DNA from: Bog-366 sp963722555
GTDB lineage: Bacteria > Acidobacteriota > Terriglobia > UBA7540
DNA: 64,000 nucleotides
Assembly (NCBI GenBank): GCA_963722555.1
Contig: CAVRNQ010000007.1
Coordinates: 744,001-808,000 of the forward strand
Direction: 5' to 3'
Shown: one piece after another, positions 19,234 to 28,021 of the stretch
Layout: each line of letters opens with the position of its first letter
Numbering within the stretch: position 1 is the first letter of the stretch
Translations under genes and position numbers: made by a program
The notes under the pieces: generated by a model
Told to the model about the DNA's origin: nothing
The model's input: the letters and a program-made list of their open reading frames with translations, nothing else
Databases searched by the model: none

Positions 19234-22200
19234 TCAGTACTCTATCTTCAGACCGAACTGGATGGTTCGCGGCCCGCTGGCGTCGGTAACGGCGCCGAAA
19301 CCACAGGAGAACGATCCACTACATCCCGGGCTCCCTGCGGCTATGAACGGTGAGGTGATCGGCGTGGCCCACGCTCCGCCGTTAGCCTGGTAGATATGGC
19401 GGTTAAAGAGATTGAAGAAGTCCGCTCGGAACTTGATCCTGGCTTTCTCACCAAGCAAGCGGGTGCTCTTCTCCAACATAATATCCTCGTCGCGGTTACC
19501 CCAGGCGCGCGCGTGATCCAAGGCCCGGGGCTCGTTGGCAAAAGCCGTAAGCGACGGTAGGGCAAACGCCGCCGCATTGTAGAACGAAGTGGTAGCCGGC
19601 TGGAAGTTGCCGCTCTTGTTGGTCAGCGCCACGCCGGGGACCACGTCAACACGGCCGTCAGCTCCCCCCACTTGGCATCCGCCAAACAGGAGACTGGCTG
19701 CCCCGCTGCAAGGGCCATACGCCTCGGTCGGGACGCCGGAGGTATAGGTGAGGATGCCCGAGATGTTCCACCCTCCGACTACGCGATCGAGCGGGCCCGT
19801 GTGGTTCAGGAACCGCTTTCCATGGCCCGCGGGCAACTCGTAGAAGAAGCTCGCTACCAAGCTCTGCGGCGTATCGAGCTCGCTAACTGCCTTCTCCGCC
19901 CGCCGGTTGTAGGAGTTCTGACCTATAAACCCGCCCGTCCCGGTGAAGCCTGAGACGCCGGGTCCCATGGAATCCGCGTCAGTGATGTTCTTTGAAATCG
20001 TGTAGGCAACGAGATAGCTCAGACCCGAGGCGTAGCGTTTAGTGACGCGGGCCTGCAGGGAGTGATAGGTGGAATTGCCGGTGCGATCGGGCCCGAAAGA
20101 TTGGTCTTCGCCGTTAAAGTTGGCGTATTGCGGGAAGGGGCGCAAGGCTTGGGCGATGGTGGCGCCGCTGCCCCACAGGGTCGTAAAGTTCGAGAAGGGT
20201 ATCTGCACCCCAGCAGCAATGGAGCTTGGACAGGTGTTGTTACTGAGGCAGCTCACATTCATACCCAGCTCGTTGCCCAGCGACAAGTATTTCGGGTCCA
20301 CCTGATTCGTCAGGATATTGTAGGCCGGCAGGTGAGTGCCTTTGGAGCCCACATAGGCGACGTCCACCATGAGGTTGCCCTTAACTTGGCGCTGGACGTC
20401 GAGGTTCCAGGATTGGACGTCAGCCGGGCGGCCGGAATTGGCCGGCGCAACAATCACACCGCCGTTGCCGTTCTGCCCATCCGGCGTTAGGGGGCCAGTG
20501 GGAGGAATGATGTGCGGCATCCCATTATCGATCTGGAAGGGAGTGGAGACGGTTTCCTGATTGAAGAATCCGAGACCGTCCTGATCGGCGAAAGAGGGCT
20601 CTTTCAGGGGCTCGTAGAAGATGCCGTATCCGCCTCGCAAAACAGTCTTATCGTCAATGGCGTAGGCAAAGCCCAGGCGCGGGCCAAAAGCACGGGTGAA
20701 GATGTCCTGGGGACGGGTCTTTCCATTCCGCCCTGTTCCGGTGCCATAGTAGGTGTAAGCCCCTGGGAGGTTGCCAGCGCCCGGGTTCGCCAGAGTGGGA
20801 TCAACCACGGAGAAGCGATCGAAGGCCTCACTGGCCGGGATGTCAAAGTCATAGCGCAGGCCGTAATTGACGGTCAACTTCGAGGTGGCCTTGTAGGAAT
20901 CCTGCGCGTAGAAGTCCATGTTCTTGTAGCGAACGCCGCTGAACGCGCCGTAGTTCAAGAACCCTTGGTACACGTCGCCGAACAGCGCGCTGGCGATGGC
21001 GTTCCCCCCGGTGCCAGCAGCGGTGCCGTCAGAGCTGGTCTGAGCGGGGTTGAAGGTAAAGCTGCCGGCCGCATTGGTGAGGCGGCGGTCGTTGAATTGC
21101 ATGTCCCGCACCTCGCCACCGAACTTCAGGCTGTGCTTGCCGCGCACCCAACTCACGTTGTCGGCAAACTGAAAGAGGTTGTCGGCGAACTCGGAATCGC
21201 CGCACCCGCCCAAGTTCTGACCGTACGGTGTGTCCAGGAAATTGAAGCACGGAAAGGTGTTGTTGTTAACCCCCGTTAATCCCAGCTTAACAGGGTACCC
21301 ACCTCCCAGACTGCCCGAGATCTCGCCACGATAGCGCCGGCTGTATCCCGCCATAAAATGGTTGAGCACAGAAGGCGTAAGGGTATAGTCGTGGCTGAAT
21401 CGCAGATAGCGGGTGTTCTGGGGCCCCTGCTGGCCGAAGATGGGGCCGAGAGAAACAACCCCCTCACTGTTAGTGTTGTCATAGTCGACACCGACCGAAA
21501 TCCGCTGCTTGTTGGAAACGTTCTGGTCAATCTTGACGTCGATGATGTCGGCGAGGGTTTTTGAACTGGTAAACTGCATAACGTTGTTGGTGAGGTTCCC
21601 GTTGGTTTTGGGGACGTACCCAAACACCTTGCTCATGACCGAACTCTCCGTGTAGTTGGGGTCATTCGTCAGGGTGTCATTGGAAATCGGGCTGTGGGTA
21701 GTGGGGTCATAGATCTGCAGCGCCGGATCAGAGCATATGCCAGCGCTGTTGAAGCTTGCCGATCCTGAGCACAGCGCGGACAAGTTGCCGGCAAGGAAGT
21801 CCGAGTTGGGGAAGCTCGAAAGCGAACTGCCGCCCGTGGTGAAGCGGAAGCCCTCGTAGTTGAACATGAAAAAGGTTTTGTCGCGGCCATTGTAAACCTT
21901 CGGCAGCCAAACGGGCCCCGCGACCAGGAAACCGAAGTCGTTCTGAGTGTTCACGCTCTTCGGCGCACCGGCGGTGTTGTTGGTCCAACTGTTGGCATCC
22001 AGGGCGCGGTTACGCAGGTAATCGTAAAAGTCGCCGTGGAGCTGGTTGGTGCCGGACTTGACCGTCAGGCTAACGATACTGTCGCCCGACTGGCCGTATT
22101 CGGCCGAAAAGTTACTTTGCAGGGTTTTGAACTCCTGAATGACTTCGGGAGAAACGCCCTTATTCTGCTGGGTGTTAGGACTTACCAGCGAGATCGAGAG

Positions 22201-22791
22201 GCCATCCACCAGGATGTCAGTCCCCCCTTCCTGCCCGCCGTTCAGCTTGTAATCGTCGGTACTGTTGTCCCCCGGGTTGTTACCGACCTTTCCGACAAAC
22301 CCCGGGACCAGCGTGATGAACTGTACAGGGTTGCGGGGACTTCCCGATACCTCGAGTGGCAGGTTGGCGATCAGAGAGGTCTGAACCGTGGTACCCACAT
22401 CCGAGGTACTGGTTTCGAGTTGCAGGGCGTTGGCATTGACGGTGACGGTCTCGCTTACCGCACCGAGTTGCAGGATGATATCAAGGTTGGCGGTAGAGGC
22501 CGTCTGCACCGTCACTCCGGTCTGCTCGAACTTCTTGAGGCCGGCCCCCCCCTGCGCCGTCACCGAATACGTGCCGGGCGGCAGGTTGGAAACCGTATAC
22601 AGGCCGGCATCGGTGGTCTTCACGACGACCGTCAGGCCGGTATCCAGGTTGCGAGCCGTGATGGAAATTCCCGGCACCGCGGCGCCAGAGGGATCCGTCA
22701 CCGCACCTCGAATTGTTCCGTCGGCAGTCTGGCTGAGAAGGCAGACTGGTAGAGTCAGCAAAAAAAGGAAAGCGCATGCGAAAGCTTTCAC
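19234..22791 (-). CDS. TonB-dependent receptor with carboxypeptidase-regulatory domain (Oar-like)
   Basis: The 1,185-residue protein has a signal peptide (KAFACAFLFLLTLPVCLLSQ). A CarboxypepD_reg beta-sandwich follows at about 24-105 (GTIRGAVTDPSGAAVPGISI, GLYTVSNLPPGTYSVTAQ), then a plug domain at about 110-240 with TDILVDGLSI. A long outer-membrane barrel ends in GPRTIQFGLKIEY with a C-terminal aromatic residue. Receptors of this length and build are strongly expanded in Acidobacteriota and are thought to move oligosaccharides or other large ligands across the outer membrane. No SusD partner is encoded nearby. It shares a duplicated upstream region with the gene at 23175, so the two are probably co-regulated. 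Confidence 0.9.
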   Translation of the reverse strand: MKAFACAFLFLLTLPVCLLSQTADGTIRGAVTDPSGAAVPGISITARNLDTGLTVVVKTTDAGLYTVSNLPPGTYSVTAQGGAGLKKFEQTGVTVQTASTANLDIILQLGAVSETVTVNANALQLETSTSDVGTTVQTSLIANLPLEVSGSPRNPVQFITLVPGFVGKVGNNPGDNSTDDYKLNGGQEGGTDILVDGLSISLVSPNTQQNKGVSPEVIQEFKTLQSNFSAEYGQSGDSIVSLTVKSGTNQLHGDFYDYLRNRALDANSWTNNTAGAPKSVNTQNDFGFLVAGPVWLPKVYNGRDKTFFMFNYEGFRFTTGGSSLSSFPNSDFLAGNLSALCSGSASFNSAGICSDPALQIYDPTTHSPISNDTLTNDPNYTESSVMSKVFGYVPKTNGNLTNNVMQFTSSKTLADIIDVKIDQNVSNKQRISVGVDYDNTNSEGVVSLGPIFGQQGPQNTRYLRFSHDYTLTPSVLNHFMAGYSRRYRGEISGSLGGGYPVKLGLTGVNNNTFPCFNFLDTPYGQNLGGCGDSEFADNLFQFADNVSWVRGKHSLKFGGEVRDMQFNDRRLTNAAGSFTFNPAQTSSDGTAAGTGGNAIASALFGDVYQGFLNYGAFSGVRYKNMDFYAQDSYKATSKLTVNYGLRYDFDIPASEAFDRFSVVDPTLANPGAGNLPGAYTYYGTGTGRNGKTRPQDIFTRAFGPRLGFAYAIDDKTVLRGGYGIFYEPLKEPSFADQDGLGFFNQETVSTPFQIDNGMPHIIPPTGPLTPDGQNGNGGVIVAPANSGRPADVQSWNLDVQRQVKGNLMVDVAYVGSKGTHLPAYNILTNQVDPKYLSLGNELGMNVSCLSNNTCPSSIAAGVQIPFSNFTTLWGSGATIAQALRPFPQYANFNGEDQSFGPDRTGNSTYHSLQARVTKRYASGLSYLVAYTISKNITDADSMGPGVSGFTGTGGFIGQNSYNRRAEKAVSELDTPQSLVASFFYELPAGHGKRFLNHTGPLDRVVGGWNISGILTYTSGVPTEAYGPCSGAASLLFGGCQVGGADGRVDVVPGVALTNKSGNFQPATTSFYNAAAFALPSLTAFANEPRALDHARAWGNRDEDIMLEKSTRLLGEKARIKFRADFFNLFNRHIYQANGGAWATPITSPFIAAGSPGCSGSFSCGFGAVTDASGPRTIQFGLKIEY

Positions 22792-22849
22792 GGTGAACCT
22801 CCTTTACGATGTAGAGCCAAGCACTTACAGGGGGATTCGTCTTCAACCC

Positions 22850-23063
22850 CAACCCCCCGAAGTAGTGCACAAGGGACCCACCCGACGCAAAAGCAGGGAT
22901 AACTCAAAAGCGCCTTGAACCCGACGGCACGACGCACCTCGGTCGGACTCAAAGTCGGAGAATCTTGCCAGCCTGAGGATCTGTTGCTTCCCCTCAAGGT
23001 GGCGCAATCTTAGACCTGGGAATCGGGAACAGTAAAGGGCATAACCGGTGAATTCTTTGTTAA
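22850..23063. repeat. Copy 1 of a ~210-bp duplicated upstream region
   Basis: This segment begins around CCCCCGAAGTAGTGCACAAG and ends GTGAATTCTTTGTTAA. It is a diverged copy of 25168-25377 in the same orientation. It starts about 60 bases upstream of the TonB receptor start. The distal half is nearly identical in the two copies (CCCTCAAGGTGGCGCAATCT, GACCTGGGAATCGGGAACAG); the proximal half has scattered substitutions. Confidence 0.85.
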
Positions 23064-23174
23064 TCGCATCGGAACCCATTGTCCGGAACCTATTAGAGGT
23101 CCCGGCCGGAGAGCCATCCCTCTCAAACCCCAGATTTGAATAATTCTTTCGGTAATCCTCCCTCGCGGCCCGTC

Positions 23175-24860
23175 TTACTCTCTGGCATCGTGGCGGCCAA
23201 AACCCACCGGATTGTGGGACACAAAGACACCGTTAATATAGGTGTTCATCCCAGAGTACGAAATCGAGCTGTTGCGCGGGGTTATCACCAAGACCCGCGC
23301 GAAGTCCGCAGGTATGGAAAAGGTGAAGTTGCCGGAGACATTTCTTGCGAGGTAGGTATCGGAGACTGCGTCGAAGATGTCCGACCCACGCACCGAGATC
23401 TGAATGTTTGTTGGGTGATCATAGGGATTGTAGTAGAGAAATGTCGGGTAAGCGGCGTCCCGGTAGAAATCGGTGCTGAGGCAGTTCAGTTGGAGGATCT
23501 TGGGATCGTTGGTCTGGTTGATGACGCCGCCCAGATAGCCAACGTAGGCGCCACCGTACAAGGCGAGATTGGTGCCGTATGGTACCCCGGGCCCCGGGTC
23601 CCAGTTATCCCCGCTGGCGTACGGCGATATCCCGTTCCAGTCCTTCTTGAGGCCTTCGTAGGCGATGGCTCTCTCAGGGCGGTCCTTGTACTCCGGATTG
23701 GATTGGTGAAAGCCATCCCATTGATCGGCGAAGAACATCTTCGCAGCGTTCGCGGCATTGAGCACATACCTCCCGATCATGCGGGCGAACCTGGGTTCAT
23801 ACCGTGCCACCGGAACGCTCAGTGCCGCTTGGAAGGCGCTATTCATGAAGAAAGCATATCCGCCGTCCCAGTCAAGGGCACTACCCACCAAGCCGTAGGC
23901 GTCATGCCCGTTCCAGTTGCCACTGAGCCCCCCCCAAACCCTGGCCGAGCCGGACGTGACCTGCCAGGTCAGATCCTTGCCCACATCGTACTGGTTCTGG
24001 TTCCCCTCGGCATTCAGCCGCGCCGCTATGTACGCCGCATTGGGCAACAGAACCTCGTAATAGGGGCTTTGGGATTGCCTTTCAAGATAATCCATGCTCC
24101 ATCTCGCCGCGTCCATATACCGGGTATCCCCGAACTTCTTGTACGCCCAGTACTCGATCGCCGCCGCCCCGGCAGCCGCATCGGGCTCTGTCCAGCCTTC
24201 GCTTGCAGCGTCATAGGGCACCATGTTGACGAAATCGAAGCCCTCATGGCCGAAGTCGGCCAGGGGACCTCCCAGCACGACCACCATGTTGTAAATCTGA
24301 TCCGCTATGTTCCTGAGACGGCCATCTGTCTCCGCACTGGGATAGAGGTAACCCACCTGATAGTACAAGATATTGGGGTGCAATTCGTACCACCAGTCGT
24401 CGTAAGCGCCGGTCAACCCAACGTTGTTAGTGCAAATTTCAACCGCCGGGTTGAACCAGTTCTTGAGCATGTCGGCGTAGTTCATCCGGCCCTGGTTGCT
24501 CTTGTCGATTCCCACCAAGGTCGCGCCGACGACCGAGGCCATCTCCTCAATTGCTTCCTGGTCAGTCGGGTCATTACAGTAGTAGTTCGGCATCCCGGGG
24601 ACGAGGTTGATCGGGTCCCAGGTAATCGTGATGCAATTCTTGTACGACTGATTCCAGGCGTAAACGAACTTGTCGAAATCGCGGGCTCGCTGCCGGAAGT
24701 CCATGATTCCAAAGGGCCTCGGGATCTTGGGGTAGTTCTCGATTGCCGGAATAGATACTTGATGAACTGCTTTATTTGCCGGACGGAGTGGTTCCTGGGC
24801 CGGGCTGACCATCACACTGACCAGCAGACACAGGCCTATGGGGACTACATACTTCCGCAT
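23175..24860 (-). CDS. Secreted protein of unknown family, probable glycan-active hydrolase
   Basis: ATG 24860 has GGGAGG upstream and gives 561 residues with a signal peptide (MRKYVVPIGLCLLVSVMVSP, cleaved near AQ). The body is rich in Trp, Tyr, Asn and Asp with helical-barrel-like blocks (TGAYDDWWYELHPNILYYQV, GWTEPDAAAGAAAIEYWAYK, GHDAYGLVGSALDWDGGYAF). The last 100 residues look like a beta-sandwich (NIQISVRGSDIFDAVSD). I cannot assign a family. It is the first gene of the leftward carbohydrate cluster and shares its duplicated upstream region with the receptor gene. Confidence 0.65.
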   Translation of the reverse strand: MRKYVVPIGLCLLVSVMVSPAQEPLRPANKAVHQVSIPAIENYPKIPRPFGIMDFRQRARDFDKFVYAWNQSYKNCITITWDPINLVPGMPNYYCNDPTDQEAIEEMASVVGATLVGIDKSNQGRMNYADMLKNWFNPAVEICTNNVGLTGAYDDWWYELHPNILYYQVGYLYPSAETDGRLRNIADQIYNMVVVLGGPLADFGHEGFDFVNMVPYDAASEGWTEPDAAAGAAAIEYWAYKKFGDTRYMDAARWSMDYLERQSQSPYYEVLLPNAAYIAARLNAEGNQNQYDVGKDLTWQVTSGSARVWGGLSGNWNGHDAYGLVGSALDWDGGYAFFMNSAFQAALSVPVARYEPRFARMIGRYVLNAANAAKMFFADQWDGFHQSNPEYKDRPERAIAYEGLKKDWNGISPYASGDNWDPGPGVPYGTNLALYGGAYVGYLGGVINQTNDPKILQLNCLSTDFYRDAAYPTFLYYNPYDHPTNIQISVRGSDIFDAVSDTYLARNVSGNFTFSIPADFARVLVITPRNSSISYSGMNTYINGVFVSHNPVGFGRHDARE

Positions 24861-25504
24861 GTTGCTTACCTCCCTTCGCTGTTCGTCAACTTCCACTGTG
24901 GTGAGTTGGCATAGGCACTGGCGCGCCCTGGGACAGAGAGACCCGGACACGTCCCCCCTACCAAGCGGGACGGCTATGCTACTCCTTTCCAGGATCCCTG
25001 GTGTTGGTCGGTGAGGCAGCCCAAGGCGTTTGCAGGAGCCGACCGCCTTTCTGTTGAAATTCGCCTCTGTTGTCGTGCCGAACTTGGAACAATAGTCACC
25101 TGTCGCCGGAGTACATACTTAATGCCCTACGTATGCCAAGCTGTGCTCAGCACAGTGGTCAGCACCCACCCCCCTGTAGCGCACAAGGGACCCACCCGAC
25201 GCAAAAGCAGACAGAACTCAAGAGTGCCTAGAACCCGACGCCACGACGCAACTCGGCCGGACTCAAAGCCGAGGCATCTTGCCAGCCTGAGGATTAGTTG
25301 CTTCCCCTCAAGGTGGCGCAATCTTAGACCTGGGAATCGGGAACAGTAAAGGGCATCACCGGTGAATTCTTTGTTAAACACTTGTGAAGCCCCACCCCTG
25401 CTATCCAACACCCCCCCCCGCAAAGAGGGTGGCTCGGCAAGTGGGGCCGCCTCAAAGGCCGTTACCTTTTGGTTTAGGCGTCGCGCTGAAGTGCGTCTGG
25501 GCCA
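24861..25504. other. Gene-free upstream region of the carbohydrate cluster
   Basis: It holds copy 2 of the duplicated region (25168-25377). The 300 bases between that copy and the gene at 24860 show no gene. The C-rich run at about 25410-25420 has no obvious role. Decayed mobile elements begin at about 25505. Confidence 0.5.
25168..25377. repeat. Copy 2 of the ~210-bp duplicated upstream region
   Basis: It matches 22850-23063 over its whole length in the same orientation, with the closest identity in the last 90 bases. It lies about 300 bases upstream of ATG 24860. Both copies contain open leftward frames, but the differences between copies mostly change the amino acid, so the conserved feature is the DNA and not a protein. 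Confidence 0.85.
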
Positions 25505-25665
25505 TGAATTCAGGACTTTCCGCTTGTTCCATCCGCATCCTCCTGCTGTTCGCGGATGTATGGGCGCACTTGCTCCAACTCGGACCCGGCTGTGGAAACG
25601 GCATAACCACGGGCCCAGAAATGCTCATCTGTGAAATTTCGCCCCTTGCGTCTTTCCAAACTGCA
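25505..25665 (-). pseudogene. IS200/IS605 TnpA transposase, C-terminal remnant
   Basis: One leftward frame here reads LERRKGRNFTDEHFWARGYA and then VSTAGSELEQVRPYIREQQE. This is the C-terminal end of IS200-type Y1 transposases, where the last helix carrying the catalytic Tyr sits in a V-x-x-YIREQ context. The N-terminal two thirds are missing. The sequence upstream passes directly into the end of the reverse-transcriptase remnant. Confidence 0.65.
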
Positions 25666-25699
25666 CTTTGCGCCGTCGCTAGGGAACGAACACCACAGG

Positions 25700-26790
25700 G
25701 GTCGGAGCAGGGATCATGGTTACTCATGACCCCCTCCACGGATCCGGACGAGCGGATTTCCCGCATCCGGCTCTTGCCTCTGGCAACGACGCCCAGGCGG
25801 CGTAGGGGATAGGGGTGAACGATACGGACGGGAGGCAACCAGCGGTCGATCAACCGCCGCATCCGATCCCAGCGGACCCGACCGTTCTGGCTGCGCCGTG
25901 GCAGCACGCGATGCCAGAGCCAGCCCACTTGGGTTCGAAAGGTGTTGAGCGCTGGGCCGTTCATGGGCACCCCGAAATAGCGGATGTGCCCTAAGACGAC
26001 CGAGCGCAGCCAAGTGCCTACCTCAGGGATGGTGCAGGCGCCGCCTTAGCTCGGCCTTTACCTCGCTCAGCTTCGCCTGCAGGCGCTTGCGAATCGTCTG
26101 CCGCCGCACCGTGAATCGTCCACCCTTCGTCTCGCTGCAGCTAGGCGTGAAGCCGAGGAAGTTGAACGTCTCGGGTCGCCCTTCGCCGCGCCTCTTCCGG
26201 TTCGCCACCGCGAACGGCCCGAATTCCCGAAGGCGCGTCTTCTCGGGATGCCGTTCAAGCGCGAACTTCCGGAACCGCTCCGTCAATTCCGCCCAGAACT
26301 GTTCGGCATCCGACTTCACCTGGAAGCCCACCCCGACGTCGTCTGCGAAGCGCACGACGATCACGTCACCGCGAGCTCGCTTCCGACGCCACGCGTGGAC
26401 CCACAGATCAAGAACGTAGTGGAGACAGAGGTTCGCCAGGAGCGGCGAGGCACTGCCTCCCGGTGGCGTTCCCTCCTCCACCCGCAAGTGTTTCTCCGAA
26501 GGCTGAAGTAGGCCCTCCGGAGCGTCTCCAGGTTGTCGATGTGGTGCAGCAGCGCCGTGAACCGCAACTCCTTGTCCCCTCTTGCTGCTTGACGTACCCG
26601 CTCCAGCGCACTTGGCGCGTCGCTCCGGCCCGGTGTCCGGGACGCGTTTTGCGGCCGCAGGTTCCCTTTGGCCAGACTCCTTCCCTCCCTCCCCTCCGCT
26701 ACCGGTTGCCCGGTGTTGATCGGGGACTTCTTCGGTACTTCGAGTCTGCCCGACTTCCCATGTTCGTTCATCATCGGCGTGCGTCCTTGG
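25700..26790 (-). pseudogene. Group II intron reverse transcriptase/maturase with internal deletion and frameshifts
   Basis: The parts lie in order on the minus strand. From about 26774 one frame gives SALERVRQAARGDKELRFTA and NLETLRRAYFSL, the normal RT N-terminus. Another frame then gives EEGTPPGGSASPLLANLCLH, the catalytic block VVRFADDVGVGF (a YADD equivalent) and KPETFNFLGF-like thumb sequence. A frameshift near 26035 leads to IPEVGTWLRSVVLGHIRYFG and QVGWLWHRVLPRRSQNGR, the maturase C-terminus. Comparison with the usual order shows that about 190 residues between the N-terminus and the GTPPGGSASPLL block are gone, including the first catalytic Asp. The gene is dead. Confidence 0.8.
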
Positions 26791-27150
26791 ACTTCCCGAC
26801 GCGCCCCGGGGCGTAGTTCTGCCTCGGGAGAACACGGGATCTCCCGGTTCCCGTGCGTGCACAGGGTCTTCGACCGCGCGGGACCCCTCTCGCTCCTCGC
26901 GTTGTCGGTGCGAGGGGTGTGGCCTTCCGCTTCAAATAACAGCGTCGGCGTCCCGGAGTTTGGGACCTTTCGCGGCTCAATACCTGGCCTGCACGTTCCC
27001 CTGTCAACACTTCGACGCCACCCTTGCGAGTGGCTCCGCCTGACTCGGGGCCGATGCTGGTCGCTAGCCTTTCATCGTGTGACTCTTTCATTCACTGCAC
27101 CTCGCCGGTTTGTGCCGGCGCTCCATTTGCAGTCCCATTTTGAAAGGGAT
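26791..27150 (-). mobile_element. 5' part of the decayed group II intron
   Basis: The leftward sequence before the RT remnant encodes the pseudo-reading frame usually seen ahead of this RT class (KESHDERLATSIGPESGGAT, GVEVLTGERAGQVLSRERSQ), which corresponds to intron RNA domains and not a protein. The intron 5' boundary is not identified. Confidence 0.45.
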
Positions 27151-28021
27151 TGGCTGTGATCCTGTCCCTCGCCAGAACTTATGCGGCTGCAATTTCAACA
27201 GGTAAGGCACGCAGCGCTAACATTGCTCAGAAGCGTCGTGTAACTCAAGATCGAGGCAGTTCAGGAACCCGGTTAAGGCGAAGGACAAGTTCATTTCTTC
27301 GAACGCCTCCCCCATGCTTATGGCCCCATCGCTGCTCGGTAGTAACCCTAGTACATCGTACAGTAAGTTCCTTTCGTTACGACGCAGCGGATTTGGTTGC
27401 TGCTGAGACGCCAAACCACTGAGCGAAAAGGCTAAGGTAGGCGGCCAATAATATAAAGCACTAACTGTATGATGTACTAGTGTAGCTTGTATTGGACATA
27501 CCGTACAGGTGGGGTGGCCAGTGATGGGGTCCGCCATCATTACCGTTTTGATTATGCCTAAATCGCCGCGCACTCGGAAAGTACTCGCCGACTCTGGCGC
27601 CCAGGGTTCACGCGCGGTTCCGATTTCGGCCTCTCGACTGAATTGGAGAGCCAAGTTGGCAGGAGGCAAATTCTGCGCTTATAGACCGCGAATGCAGCCC
27701 TCCGCACAACCGAAACAGGATTTTGCCCGGGAAACGCCCTTTGCGGATGCCAAAGCGGTGCGTCCTGCATGACTGTTGGGAAATTCCCTTCCCACAATCT
27801 TGGTTCAGGTCCACGCCAAAGCGCCAAGACTTTCAGGTACGCCGTGCCGCGAATTCCAAGCGATCCACTTGGCTGTATAGTCGGCTAACCGGAGATGTAA
27901 CCTTCACGGTCCCGAAACGGGGTTGTGAAAAATAGCTCCTGCCTTGTCGCCAAGGGTTTAGGAACCTCTCTCGGTCCTTCCGGCCATTTAGATGTCTCAC
28001 CCATATATTGAAGCTGTGGCG
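27151..28021. other. Gene-free stretch with one imperfect inverted repeat
   Basis: No recognisable gene. CTAGTACATCGTACAGTAAG at 27348-27367 is nearly complementary (18 of 20) to 27461-27480. Short open frames on both strands look random. The composition is less GC-rich than the flanking genes. Confidence 0.45.

Noticed and set aside
23136..24914. A 592-codon rightward open frame
   Set aside because: It mirrors the 561-residue secreted protein on the minus strand, which has a signal peptide and ribosome site; this one has neither.
22843..25423. Possible conserved small protein in both copies of the 210-bp repeat
   Set aside because: Both copies are open in the same frame, but most differences between them change the residue and there is no ribosome site, so protein conservation is not supported.
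27217..27827. Overlapping leftward frames of 150 and 89 codons
   Set aside because: No ribosome sites, no recognisable family and random-looking composition in a region of decayed elements.
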